64,000 nt of DNA from UBA6522 sp965221035. Lineage in GTDB: Bacteria; Pseudomonadota; Gammaproteobacteria; Steroidobacterales; Rariloculaceae. The DNA lies in contig OZ244860.1 in NCBI GenBank assembly GCA_965221035.1, positions 3,658,001 to 3,722,000 of the forward strand, written 5' to 3'. A program made the position numbers and the translations under genes. Positions within the stretch are counted from its first letter, which is position 1. The number at the start of each line of letters is the position of its first letter. Below, piece after piece: positions 9,716 to 17,976 of this stretch. The notes under the pieces were generated by a model that had not been told where the DNA came from, did not search any database, and was given only the letters and a program-made list of their open reading frames with translations.

Positions 9716-10038
9716 GGGTCGTCGTCGTCCGCCGGCAGCCACACCCCGGGCCTGGTCCCGGAAAGCAGGGCCGCCGAGGCCAGAGCATTGGAGGCCGTCG
9801 GGCTCGTAAGCAGAAGGAACAGCAGGATCGCGCCGAGCTTGATGGTTGCCAGTGACAATCCGGCCTGGAGCATGATGCCGACCATGATGAGTATGGCGCC
9901 CAGGCTGTCGGTCACGCTTGTCGCGTGCAGCCGCGTGTACAGGTCGGGCATGCGCAGCGCCCCGATGCCGCCGACGAGTACGGCAATGCCGCCGAGCGTC
10001 AGGAGGATCCAGCTAGCGATGTCCAGCAGCAGAGCCAT
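9712..10038 (-). CDS. mrpG: Na+/H+ antiporter subunit G
   Basis: A 108-residue MnhG/MrpG protein with three membrane helices and the signature GGIGALRMPDLYTRLHATSVTD near residues 22-45. It overlaps the upstream mrpF stop by one base and the downstream MrpB fusion by four. The C-terminus ends in an acidic DDDD run. It is a small structural subunit of the Mrp complex. Confidence 0.95.
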   Translation of the reverse strand: MALLLDIASWILLTLGGIAVLVGGIGALRMPDLYTRLHATSVTDSLGAILIMVGIMLQAGLSLATIKLGAILLFLLLTSPTASNALASAALLSGTRPGVWLPADDDDP

Positions 10039-10319
10039 CAGTTCCCGGCCTCGTCGCTGTCCCGGGCACGTGCGGCGCGGCTTTGAAAGAACTCGAGCAC
10101 GGCAAAGACGCCAATGAAGTTGATCAGGGCATAGGCGAGGACCAGGTCGAGGAAGTCGGGACGGCCGAACAGGAATGCGACCACTGCGAGCAGCAGCACG
10201 GTTTTCGTGCCGAACATGTTGACCGCAAGTACACGGTCGTAGAGCGTGGGGCCGAGGATGGCTCGCACCAATGCCAAGGCCATCGTGACCAGCGTCGCGA
10301 GGGTAGCCGCGTAGTACAT
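10038..10319 (-). CDS. mrpF: Na+/H+ antiporter subunit F
   Basis: A 93-residue MnhF/MrpF protein with three membrane helices and the family motif RAILGPTLYDRVLAVNMFGT at residues 19-38, then a GRPDFLDLVLAYALINFIG helix. It starts 2 bp after mrpE. Confidence 0.95.
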   Translation of the reverse strand: MYYAATLATLVTMALALVRAILGPTLYDRVLAVNMFGTKTVLLLAVVAFLFGRPDFLDLVLAYALINFIGVFAVLEFFQSRAARARDSDEAGN

Positions 10320-10321
10320 CG

Positions 10322-10837
10322 TCAGTTGCCGTGCAGGGCGGCTACGCGCCGCATCATCTCGCCTTCACAGAGCGAATCTGCGCTTTCGGCGGTCAATGCA
10401 TGCACGATCAGCTTGTCGTTGTGCGCCTCCAGCGTCAGCGTGCCGGGGGTCAGCGTGATCGAGTTGCCGAGTACTGCCTGGTCGAATCGATCGAGTACGC
10501 TGACGTCCACTTCGATGACTTCGGTATCCAGTTCGAGCCTCCTGGACAGCACGACTCGTGCCACATCGAGGCTCGAACGCACGATCTCGGGCAACAGCCA
10601 GGCCCAGAACCCCAGCAGCCGCAGGTCGTATCGAAACGCATGCATCCGCGTATCGAAATAACCCATGCGACCGATGATGTACGCGGTGAGCAGACACGAG
10701 AAAACGCCGAGGCTCACCATCAGTGGCTTGAACATTCCCGACCACAACAGCCAGGCGACAAACAGCAGCAAGGTGAGAACGAACTGGCCACGAAGCGGCT
10801 GTTCGCCGGACGCCTGTTGGGAGTGCCTGGCCCGCAT
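10322..10837 (-). CDS. mrpE: Na+/H+ antiporter subunit E
   Basis: A 171-residue MnhE/MrpE protein: two N-terminal membrane helices, then the conserved cytosolic segment containing LGNSITLTPGTLTLE near residue 125. It is the first gene of the Mrp operon, so the promoter should lie in the 320-bp gap upstream. The first 15 residues are polar and may overstate the true start. Confidence 0.94.
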   Translation of the reverse strand: MRARHSQQASGEQPLRGQFVLTLLLFVAWLLWSGMFKPLMVSLGVFSCLLTAYIIGRMGYFDTRMHAFRYDLRLLGFWAWLLPEIVRSSLDVARVVLSRRLELDTEVIEVDVSVLDRFDQAVLGNSITLTPGTLTLEAHNDKLIVHALTAESADSLCEGEMMRRVAALHGN

Positions 10838-10863
10838 TGCGCGAAAAAGGGGCGGTCAGCCGG

Positions 10864-10880
10864 GACTGCGGATCGCAGTC
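10864..10880. promoter_or_regulatory. Perfect palindrome upstream of the Mrp operon
   Basis: GACTGCG-N3-CGCAGTC is a perfect 7-bp inverted repeat whose near end is 27 bp upstream of the mrpE start. It may be an operator or an RNA hairpin in the 5' leader. A short T-run lies closer to the gene but is too far from the stem for a standard terminator. Function is inferred from position only. Confidence 0.4.
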
Positions 10881-11056
10881 AGACGACGATCCCGTTCAGG
10901 CAAGAGGCAAGAGTCAGCGCAACCAGCGGTTGGCGTGTGATTCCCGGTCATTCCTACTCGTAGTATTCGCAGTGAGACACCTGCTCGCCGGGGCCTTCAC
11001 GGTCGGCATTACTGGCAAAATCAGTGTAGCCCAGCGTCTTCGGCGATCGCAACTGT

Positions 11057-11161
11057 TCGAAATGTTCGACGCGCACGTCTCTACGCGTACGTCCAAAAGA
11101 TCGACGCGCACGTCTCTAAGAGTACGTCGAAATGATCGACGCGCACGGCGCCGAGAGTTCT
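11057..11161. repeat. 35-bp tandem repeat, three copies, after rpsT
   Basis: Three head-to-tail copies begin at 11057, 11092 and 11127. They share the core TCGACGCGCACGTCTCT; the third copy diverges in its second half. Copy 2 contains an imperfect dyad around ACGTCTCTAAGAG. The array ends at the last bases of rpsT. The rest of the gap (10838-11056) shows no gene I can support. Confidence 0.9.
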
Positions 11162-11420
11162 AAAGCGCCTTGATCTTGGCGTTCAAACGGCTCTTGTAGC
11201 GGGCCGCCTTGTTCCTGGCGATGATGCCCTTGGTGGCCATCTTGTCGATCTGCGGAACGGCGGTCCGATAGCTTTCCTGCGCGGCGTCCTTGTCGCCCGC
11301 GGCGACGGCCCGCAGCACATGGCGCAGCGCGGTGCGCAGTCGCGACCGAAGGGCCGCGTTGTGCGCACGCCGCTTGTCGTTCTGACGGGCGCGTTTCTTT
11401 GCCGACTGGATGTTGGCCAT
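11160..11420 (-). CDS. rpsT: 30S ribosomal protein S20
   Basis: S20 binds 16S rRNA in the small subunit. The 86-residue product starts MANIQSAKKRARQ, the family N-terminus, and is rich in Lys and Arg. I choose ATG 11420 over a longer reading. It is transcribed away from murJ, the common gammaproteobacterial layout. Confidence 0.97.
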   Translation of the reverse strand: MANIQSAKKRARQNDKRRAHNAALRSRLRTALRHVLRAVAAGDKDAAQESYRTAVPQIDKMATKGIIARNKAARYKSRLNAKIKAL

Positions 11421-11468
11421 GGGAGTCAGGAAGTAAGAGCCGGAAGGGTAGATCGCGAAAACGGCGGT

Positions 11469-11497
11469 ATTATTGGTAGCCCAACCAAGCAAGTCAA
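11469..11497 (-). promoter_or_regulatory. Sigma-70-type promoter for rpsT
   Basis: On the minus strand TTGACT (11492-11497) and AATAAT (11469-11474) are separated by exactly 17 bp, close to the sigma-70 consensus. They lie about 50 bp upstream of the rpsT ATG. Confidence 0.6.
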
Positions 11498-11533
11498 GCG
11501 CGCCGCGGGCCGGTCCGGTTGAGGAGCATGACA

Positions 11534-13153
11534 GTGGCAGACCGCAAGCCCGCCGACGAGATGGTGCAGGACACAGGCAACGACCCCGGGGGGTTGCTGC
11601 GGTCCACCTCTGTGGTGGGGGCGATGACCATGCTCTCCCGCATCTCCGGGTTGGCCCGGGACATCGGGTTTTCCCGCTGGTACGGCGCGAGCCCGCTCAT
11701 GGACGCGTTCTTCGTCGCGTTCAAGATTCCCAATCTGCTGCGCCGGTTCTTTGCCGAGGGCGCGTTTTCGGCTGCTTTCGTGCCCGTGTTTGCCGAATAC
11801 CGCGCGACCCGCGGCGCGGAGGACACGCGGGCGTTGCTGGATCGCGTCACGGGCACGCTGAGTCTGGCGCTGTTCGCCATCACCGCGGTCGGCGTGGTGG
11901 CTGCCCCGGTGCTCATCCTGGTGTTCGCGCCGGGCTTCATCGGCGAGGACGGGCGCCGCGAGATGGCGACGGACATGCTGCGCCTGACCTTCCCGTACCT
12001 GTTCTTCATTTCGCTGACGGCATTGGCCGGCGCGATTCTGAACACGTACCGGCGGTTCGCGGTGCCGGCGTTCACGCCGGTGTTGCTCAACCTGGTCCTG
12101 ATCGGTTTCGCGGGCCTGGTGGCGCCGCGGCTTCAGGATCCCGGGTTGGGGCTGGCGGCGGGCGTGTTCGTCGCCGGACTGGTGCAGCTGCTGTTCCAAC
12201 TGCCGTTCCTGCTGCGGCTGAAACTGCTGCCGCGTCCCCGATGGGGATGGCGACACGCGGGCGTACGCAGGATACTGAAGCTCATGGCGCCAGTGATGCT
12301 GGGTTCGTCGGTGGCGCAGATCAGCATACTGTTCGATACCCTGATCGCGTCCTTTCTCGCCGCCGGCAGCATTTCCTGGCTGTACTACGCTGACCGGCTG
12401 ATGGAGTTTCCGCTCGGCGTCTTCGGCATCGCGTTGGCGACGGCGATCCTGCCGACGCTGTCCGAGCAGCACGCGAAGGCGTCGCCGGAAGCGTTCAGCG
12501 AGACGCTGGATTGGGCGCTGCGCCTGGTGCTGGTCATCGCGTTTCCCGCCGCGCTGGGCCTGATCGTGCTGGCCGAACCCTTGCTCACGACCATCTTCTA
12601 CGGTGGCCAGTTCACGGCGGCCGACATCCAGATGGCGGCCGCGGCATTGATCGCCTACGCCCTGGGCCTGGTGGGCTTCATACTGGTCAAGGTGCTGACG
12701 CCGGGATATTTCGCGCGCCAGGACGCGAAATCGCCGGTCCGCATCGCGGTGTACGCCCTGGCCCTGAACATGGCGCTCAACGTGGTGTTGGTGGTGAGTC
12801 TGGTTCGAATGAACTATTTTGCGCCCCACGCGGGACTGGCGCTGGCGACGACGGTTTCCGCGCTTTTCAATGCCGGCCTGCTGTTGCGCGGCCTGCGCAG
12901 GAGCGGCGTGTATGCGCCACGGCGGGGATGGGGGCGGCTCGGCCTCCAGGTGCTGGCGTCCGGAATTGTCATGGTGTTGGCCGTGTCGTGGATCCGGGAC
13001 CGGGCCGCGGACTGGTTGCTGTTGGGCGCGGCACAGCGGATCGGGCTGCTCGCGGTATGCGTGTTCGCCGGCGCCGCCGTGTACTTCGGTTGTTGCTTCC
13101 TGCTGGGTCTGCGGTCGGCGGCGCTTCGGAAATCCATGGCGGCCAGCCTATAA
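11534..13153 (+). CDS. murJ: Lipid II flippase MurJ
   Basis: MurJ flips lipid-linked peptidoglycan precursors across the inner membrane. The protein of about 539 residues has around 14 membrane segments, the early MLSRISGLARD motif, and GASPLMDAFFVAFKIPN followed by RRFFAEGAFSAAFVPVF. A GAGGAG ribosome-binding site at 11521-11526 is one base from ATG 11528 but seven from GTG 11534, so I prefer the GTG. It is the first gene of the murJ-ribF-ileS-lspA run. Confidence 0.96.
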   Translation: MADRKPADEMVQDTGNDPGGLLRSTSVVGAMTMLSRISGLARDIGFSRWYGASPLMDAFFVAFKIPNLLRRFFAEGAFSAAFVPVFAEYRATRGAEDTRALLDRVTGTLSLALFAITAVGVVAAPVLILVFAPGFIGEDGRREMATDMLRLTFPYLFFISLTALAGAILNTYRRFAVPAFTPVLLNLVLIGFAGLVAPRLQDPGLGLAAGVFVAGLVQLLFQLPFLLRLKLLPRPRWGWRHAGVRRILKLMAPVMLGSSVAQISILFDTLIASFLAAGSISWLYYADRLMEFPLGVFGIALATAILPTLSEQHAKASPEAFSETLDWALRLVLVIAFPAALGLIVLAEPLLTTIFYGGQFTAADIQMAAAALIAYALGLVGFILVKVLTPGYFARQDAKSPVRIAVYALALNMALNVVLVVSLVRMNYFAPHAGLALATTVSALFNAGLLLRGLRRSGVYAPRRGWGRLGLQVLASGIVMVLAVSWIRDRAADWLLLGAAQRIGLLAVCVFAGAAVYFGCCFLLGLRSAALRKSMAASL

Positions 13154-13186
13154 TCGCCCCCGGGAAAACCTGGTTGCCCTCACTCC

Positions 13187-14113
13187 ATGCTGTTCCATCA
13201 CCACCTGTCGGATCTGCGGCGTTCGCAGCCGCCCCCCCGCGTCGTCACCGTGGGCGCCTACGATGGTGTGCATCGCGGACACCAGGAGATCCTTCGTCAA
13301 CTCAAGGCCCGCGGCCGCGCGAGCGGATATTCCACCCTGGTGCTGTCCTTCGAGCCCCTGCCCAGGGAGTTTTTTTCGCCGCGGCGGCCCGCCGCGAGGC
13401 TGACCCGTTTCCGCGAACGCTTTCAACTGATGGCGGCGCTCGGCGTGGACGAGTTCGTTTGCCCGTCGTTCAGCCGCATCCGGCACCTGTCCGCCACGGA
13501 GTTCATCGAGAAGGTGCTCCTGCGGGTCCTGAATGCGCGGCACGTGGTGGTTGGCGAGGGCTTTCGCTTTGCCGCCAACCGGTTGGGCACCATGCGGGAC
13601 CTGCGCGCGGCGGGCGCCGCCAGCGGGTTTGAAGTGACTGAAGTGCCGGCCATCTACTGGCACGGACAGCGGGTCAGCAGCACCGCGATCCGCGCCGCCC
13701 TGCGCGAGGGCGACCTGGGCCTGGCGCGTGACATGCTGGGCAGGGATTATTCCATTTCCGGGCGGGTCGTGCGGGGGATCGGTCTGGGCAAGCAGCTGGG
13801 CTTTCCTACCGCGAACGTCAATCTCCACCGACGGCTGGCGCCGGTGGACGGTATCTTCGCGGCGCGGATCGGCGGTCTGGGGAATGAACTGCTGGATGGG
13901 GTGGCCAGCGTCGGCACCCGCCCGACGGTGGGCGGTGTCGAACCACTCCTGGAGGTGTTCATCTTCGATTTCGATCAGGAAATCTACGGGCGGTACATCA
14001 CCGTGCACTTCATGCGCCGCCTTCGCGAGGAGCGCAAGTACGCGGATCTGGCGCAGATGAAGGCGCAGATGCACAAGGACGTGTTGAACGCCCGCGAGGC
14101 GTTGGCGGCCTGA
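13187..14113 (+). CDS. ribF: Bifunctional riboflavin kinase / FAD synthetase
   Basis: It makes FMN and then FAD from riboflavin. The N-terminal FAD synthetase domain has VTVGAYDGVHRGHQ (the HxGH-like nucleotidyltransferase motif) near residue 20. The C-terminal riboflavin kinase domain has GIGLGKQLGFPTANV near residue 200. Length (308 residues) is normal. It precedes ileS by 9 bp, the standard gammaproteobacterial neighbour. Confidence 0.97.
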   Translation: MLFHHHLSDLRRSQPPPRVVTVGAYDGVHRGHQEILRQLKARGRASGYSTLVLSFEPLPREFFSPRRPAARLTRFRERFQLMAALGVDEFVCPSFSRIRHLSATEFIEKVLLRVLNARHVVVGEGFRFAANRLGTMRDLRAAGAASGFEVTEVPAIYWHGQRVSSTAIRAALREGDLGLARDMLGRDYSISGRVVRGIGLGKQLGFPTANVNLHRRLAPVDGIFAARIGGLGNELLDGVASVGTRPTVGGVEPLLEVFIFDFDQEIYGRYITVHFMRRLREERKYADLAQMKAQMHKDVLNAREALAA

Positions 14114-14122
14114 GCGGTCATC

Positions 14123-16963
14123 ATGGACTACAAGGACACGCTCAACCTGCCGCGAACGCGCTTCCCCATGCGCGGCAACCTGGCCAAGCGCGAGCCGGAG
14201 ATGCTCGAGCGCTGGGAGCGGCAGGACATCTACGGCCAGATCCGGGCCGCGGCCAAGGGGCGCCCGCGCTTCGTGCTGCACGACGGGCCGCCCTACGCCA
14301 ACGGCGACATCCACCTGGGACACGCTCTCAACCAGGTGCTCAAGGACATCATCGTAAAGTCCCGAACGCTCGCAGGTCTTGACGCCCCCTACGTTCCTGG
14401 ATGGGACTGCCATGGACTGCCCATCGAGCACCAGGTCGAACGCCGCCTGGGCAAGAAGGGCGGCGGACTCGGTGCCCGCGAGTTCCGCAAGGCCTGCCGC
14501 GAGTTCGCCGGTGAACAGGTCGACCGCCAGCGAGCCGACCTGAAGCGCCTGGGCGCCATCGGCGACTGGGACCGACCCTACCTCACGATGGATCGGCGCT
14601 ACGAAGCCGAGCAACTGCGGGGATTCGCGAGACTCCTTGCGCGAGGTCTGGTGTTTCGTGGCCACAAGCCGGTGCACTGGTGTCTGAACTGCCGCTCGGC
14701 GCTGGCCGAGGCCGAGGTGGAATACAGCGACAAGCGTTCCTACGCGGTGGACGTGCGTTTTGCGGTGGTCGATCGGAAGGCACTGGGCGACGCGCTCAAG
14801 GCAGCGGTGCCGGACTGCCCGGCATCGATCCCGATCTGGACCACCACGGCCTGGACGCTGCCCGGCAATCGGGCCGTGGCGTTGAACGCCTCACTGAGAT
14901 ACGTCCTGGTGGAAACGGATGCCGGCGCGGGCAAGGAGTGTTTGCTGGTGGCGCGGGACATGCTTGATGACGTTGCCGGGCGCTATGGGTTGAAGGATTG
15001 GACTGTGGTGGGTTCCGCGCCCGGGGCAGCATTCGAGCGGCTGGATCTCAGGCATCCGTTGTACGACCGCATCGTACCCGTGGTGCTGGGAGATCACGTC
15101 ACCACCGACGCCGGCACCGGCGCCGTGCACACCGCTCCCGGGCATGGCCACGAAGACTTCGCGATGGGCGTGGAATACGATCTGCCCCTGGACTGTCCGG
15201 TGGACGGTGACGGCAGGTACCTCAAGGGCACGGCGCTGTTCGCGGGCCAGCACATCGATGAGGCCGGGCGAGAAATCGTCGATGCGCTGCGCGAGCGCGG
15301 TGCCCTCCTGCACGGCGAACGGGTGGAGCACAGCTACCCTCATTGTTGGCGGCATCGCACACCGGTCATCTTCAGGGCAACTCCGCAGTGGTTCATCGGC
15401 ATGGAGCAGGGTGGCTTGAGGGCCGAGGCGCTGGAGCAGATCGCCAAGGTGGAGTGGACGCCGGAGTGGGGCTCGGAGCGGATTCGCGCGATGATCAGCG
15501 ACCGACCGGACTGGTGCATTTCACGGCAAAGAACCTGGGGCGTGCCCATTCCGCTGTTCGTGCACCGGGAAACCGGCGAGATGCACCCGGAATCCGCCGA
15601 ACTTGCACTACGAGTGGCCGATGTCGTTGAGCAACACGGCATCGACGCCTGGTACGAGCGGGATCAACGCGACATTCGCGACATTCGCGACATTCGGGAC
15701 ATGCTGGGGGACGATGCGCGGATATACGAGCCCGTGACCGACGTCATGGACGTCTGGCTCGATTCCGGCTTCAGTCACCACGTGGTGGGCACGATGCGGG
15801 ACGAGGTGTCCATGCCGGCGGACCTGTACCTGGAAGGCTCCGACCAGCACCGCGGCTGGTTCCAGTCCAGCCTGCTGACTTCCGTGGGCATGTATCACCG
15901 CGCGCCCTACCGGGGCGTTCTCACCCACGGCTTCACCGTGGACGAGCAGGGACGAAAGATGTCCAAGTCCCTTGGCAACGTCATCGAACCGAAACAGGTC
16001 TACCGCACGCTGGGCGCCGACATCCTGCGCCTGTGGGTAGCCGCCACGGACTACCGGTCAGAGATGAGCGTCTCCAGGGAAATCCTCACCCGCGTTTCGG
16101 ATGCCTACCGGCGGATGCGCAACACGCAGCGCTTCCTTCTGGGCAACCTGCACGGCTTCGATCCCGATGGGCACCAGGTGCTAGACGAGCGCATGGTCGC
16201 GCTGGACCGATGGGCGCTGGACCGCGCCCGGGCGTTGCAGGAGGAAGTGGAGGCCGCCTACGAGCGCTACGAGTTCCACCACATCTATCACAAGGTCCAC
16301 AACTTCTGCGTGGTCGACCTGGGCGGCTTTTATCTGGACGTGATCAAGGACCGGCTCTATACGACGCCCGCCTCGGGCGTACCCCGTCGCTCCGCGCAGA
16401 CGGCCATGTACCATATCGCCGAGGCCATGGTGCGGTGGCTGGCGCCGATCCTGAGCTTCACCGCGGAAGAGATCTGGCAGGAGCTGCCGGGCGAGCGTGG
16501 GGATTCGGTGTTGTTGTCCACCTGGCACGCCTTCCCGGAACCCGCAGGCGGCGGCTCGGACGTGGATTGGAGTGCGGTCCGGCGTGTCCGTCAGGCGGTG
16601 TCGAAGGAGCTTGAGCGGCTTCGCTCGGACGGGGAGATCGGTTCGCCGCTGGACGCACGGGTGGACCTGTATTGCCCCCCCGGCCTGGGCTCCGCGCTGT
16701 CCCGGTTGGGAGAGGAGTTGCGGTTCGTGTTCATCACGTCGGAAGCCCGCGTGCACGGCACGGAAAGCCGACCGGAGTCCGCTGTGGCCGGTGGAGACGA
16801 CGCCGAACCGTTCTGGCTATGCGTTTCGCCTTGCCCGGACAGGAAGTGTTCGCGTTGCTGGCATCGTCGACCCGATGTGGGTGATCGGGACGACCACCCG
16901 GAAATTTGCGGCCGTTGCGTGGACAATGTCGACGGTCCCGGTGAGGAGAGGGTTTTCGCATGA
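14123..16963 (+). CDS. ileS: Isoleucyl-tRNA synthetase
   Basis: Class I aminoacyl-tRNA synthetase of 946 residues. It has the HIGH-type motif in PPYANGDIHLGHALN near residue 60, the KMSKS loop in GRKMSKSLGN near residue 615, the editing domain between them, and a C-terminal zinc-binding module (CSRCW and CGRC). An unusual insert at 15669-15700 encodes a DIR repeat just before the conserved VTDVMDVWLDSG region. lspA overlaps the end by 4 bp. Confidence 0.98.
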   Translation: MDYKDTLNLPRTRFPMRGNLAKREPEMLERWERQDIYGQIRAAAKGRPRFVLHDGPPYANGDIHLGHALNQVLKDIIVKSRTLAGLDAPYVPGWDCHGLPIEHQVERRLGKKGGGLGAREFRKACREFAGEQVDRQRADLKRLGAIGDWDRPYLTMDRRYEAEQLRGFARLLARGLVFRGHKPVHWCLNCRSALAEAEVEYSDKRSYAVDVRFAVVDRKALGDALKAAVPDCPASIPIWTTTAWTLPGNRAVALNASLRYVLVETDAGAGKECLLVARDMLDDVAGRYGLKDWTVVGSAPGAAFERLDLRHPLYDRIVPVVLGDHVTTDAGTGAVHTAPGHGHEDFAMGVEYDLPLDCPVDGDGRYLKGTALFAGQHIDEAGREIVDALRERGALLHGERVEHSYPHCWRHRTPVIFRATPQWFIGMEQGGLRAEALEQIAKVEWTPEWGSERIRAMISDRPDWCISRQRTWGVPIPLFVHRETGEMHPESAELALRVADVVEQHGIDAWYERDQRDIRDIRDIRDMLGDDARIYEPVTDVMDVWLDSGFSHHVVGTMRDEVSMPADLYLEGSDQHRGWFQSSLLTSVGMYHRAPYRGVLTHGFTVDEQGRKMSKSLGNVIEPKQVYRTLGADILRLWVAATDYRSEMSVSREILTRVSDAYRRMRNTQRFLLGNLHGFDPDGHQVLDERMVALDRWALDRARALQEEVEAAYERYEFHHIYHKVHNFCVVDLGGFYLDVIKDRLYTTPASGVPRRSAQTAMYHIAEAMVRWLAPILSFTAEEIWQELPGERGDSVLLSTWHAFPEPAGGGSDVDWSAVRRVRQAVSKELERLRSDGEIGSPLDARVDLYCPPGLGSALSRLGEELRFVFITSEARVHGTESRPESAVAGGDDAEPFWLCVSPCPDRKCSRCWHRRPDVGDRDDHPEICGRCVDNVDGPGEERVFA
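15669..15700 (+). repeat. 9-bp in-frame repeat inside ileS
   Basis: The unit CGCGACATT is repeated about three times and encodes R-D-I-R-D-I-R-D-I-R-D-M. The reading frame is kept because the unit is a multiple of three. It lies in a loop between the editing domain and the catalytic core. Confidence 0.85.
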
Positions 16964-17478
16964 ATCAGAGCGACGGCGGTCAGCAGGTTTCGAGGTATGG
17001 CGCCTGGTCCTGGCTGTTGCTCACGCTCGCCGTCATCGTGCTGGACCAGTGGACCAAGTGGCTGATCACGCAAAATTTCATCGAATACCAGTCCTTCACC
17101 GTATTGCCTGTGCTGGACCTGGTAAGGCTTCACAACGAAGGGGCGGCCTTCAGCTTCCTCAGCAATGCGGGGGGATGGCAGCGCTGGATGTTCACGGCCC
17201 TCGGCATCGGTGTCAGCGCGGCACTGATCGTCTGGCTGAAACGCCTGCCCGCGCGGGGCCAGTTCCTCCTGGCAGCGGCGCTGGCGTTGATCGTCGGCGG
17301 CGCGTTGGGCAACGTGATCGACCGGATACTGCTCGGCCATGTGATCGACTTCATTCATGTCCACTATCGGCAGTGGTATTTTCCCGCATTCAACATTGCC
17401 GACTCGGCGATCACGGTCGGCGCGGTGTTATTGATTCTGGACAGTGTGTTGAGCGGCAGGCGTGCCGGCGCGAATTGA
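16960..17478 (+). CDS. lspA: Lipoprotein signal peptidase
   Basis: Inner-membrane aspartyl protease that cleaves prolipoproteins after lipid attachment. The 172-residue protein has four membrane helices, LDQWTKW near residue 28, and the two catalytic-Asp motifs GNVIDRI and FNIADSAI in the second half. ATG 16960 overlaps the ileS stop. It converges on the pilin cluster with only 9 bp between. Confidence 0.97.
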   Translation: MNQSDGGQQVSRYGAWSWLLLTLAVIVLDQWTKWLITQNFIEYQSFTVLPVLDLVRLHNEGAAFSFLSNAGGWQRWMFTALGIGVSAALIVWLKRLPARGQFLLAAALALIVGGALGNVIDRILLGHVIDFIHVHYRQWYFPAFNIADSAITVGAVLLILDSVLSGRRAGAN

Positions 17479-17487
17479 TCGCAAGCC

Positions 17488-17976
17488 TCACCAGCAGTTG
17501 CCGTCCGGGTCCGGGAAGGCGCGCCGCTGGCCCGCGGCATCGATGGTGAACTGCGCGCAAGCCTCGTCCCGGCCCATGTCGGCGCCATTCGGCCCACCGC
17601 CGGGCGTAGGCACTGCGACGGCCTGAAAGGTGGTGGCATCAGCGATCGGAACAGCCAGCGTGTAGACGCCGTTCTCGCTGACGCCCGCGCCGAAGCCCAA
17701 CGCCGCCAGGTCGTCGGTGTAGGTGTTGTTCCGCAAGTAATGGCGTTCCTGGTTGGCGGCAAGCCGCAGCAGTGATGTCTTGGCTTCCGTGCGGTGGGCA
17801 CGAATGACGTACTGCCGATAGCCTGGAACGGCGATGGCGCCCAGAATGCCGATGATCAGCAGGACCGCCATCAGCTCGATCAGGGAGAAGCCGCCAAGTC
17901 GGCGGATTCGGTTGCCGGTTGGCACAACTCTGGCGCGCGGGACGGACCGGGCCCGAAGGGGCACCACGGCATTCAC
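17488..17976 (-). CDS. pilE: Type IV pilus minor pilin PilE
   Basis: The prepilin has the peptidase site GG|FSLIELM followed by a hydrophobic helix, then a globular domain with two Cys near the C-terminus (EACAQF and the final NCW), the usual pilin disulphide pair. ATG 17976 overlaps the pilY1 stop as ATGA but gives a 29-residue leader, long for a pilin; an in-frame GTG at 17925 would give about 12. It is the last gene of the fimT-pilVWXY1E cluster. Confidence 0.92.
   Translation of the reverse strand: MNAVVPLRARSVPRARVVPTGNRIRRLGGFSLIELMAVLLIIGILGAIAVPGYRQYVIRAHRTEAKTSLLRLAANQERHYLRNNTYTDDLAALGFGAGVSENGVYTLAVPIADATTFQAVAVPTPGGGPNGADMGRDEACAQFTIDAAGQRRAFPDPDGNCW

Noticed and set aside
11426..12829. 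Long minus-strand ORF opposite murJ
   Set aside because: Composition (Gln, Arg and His runs) and complete overlap with murJ mark it as a shadow.
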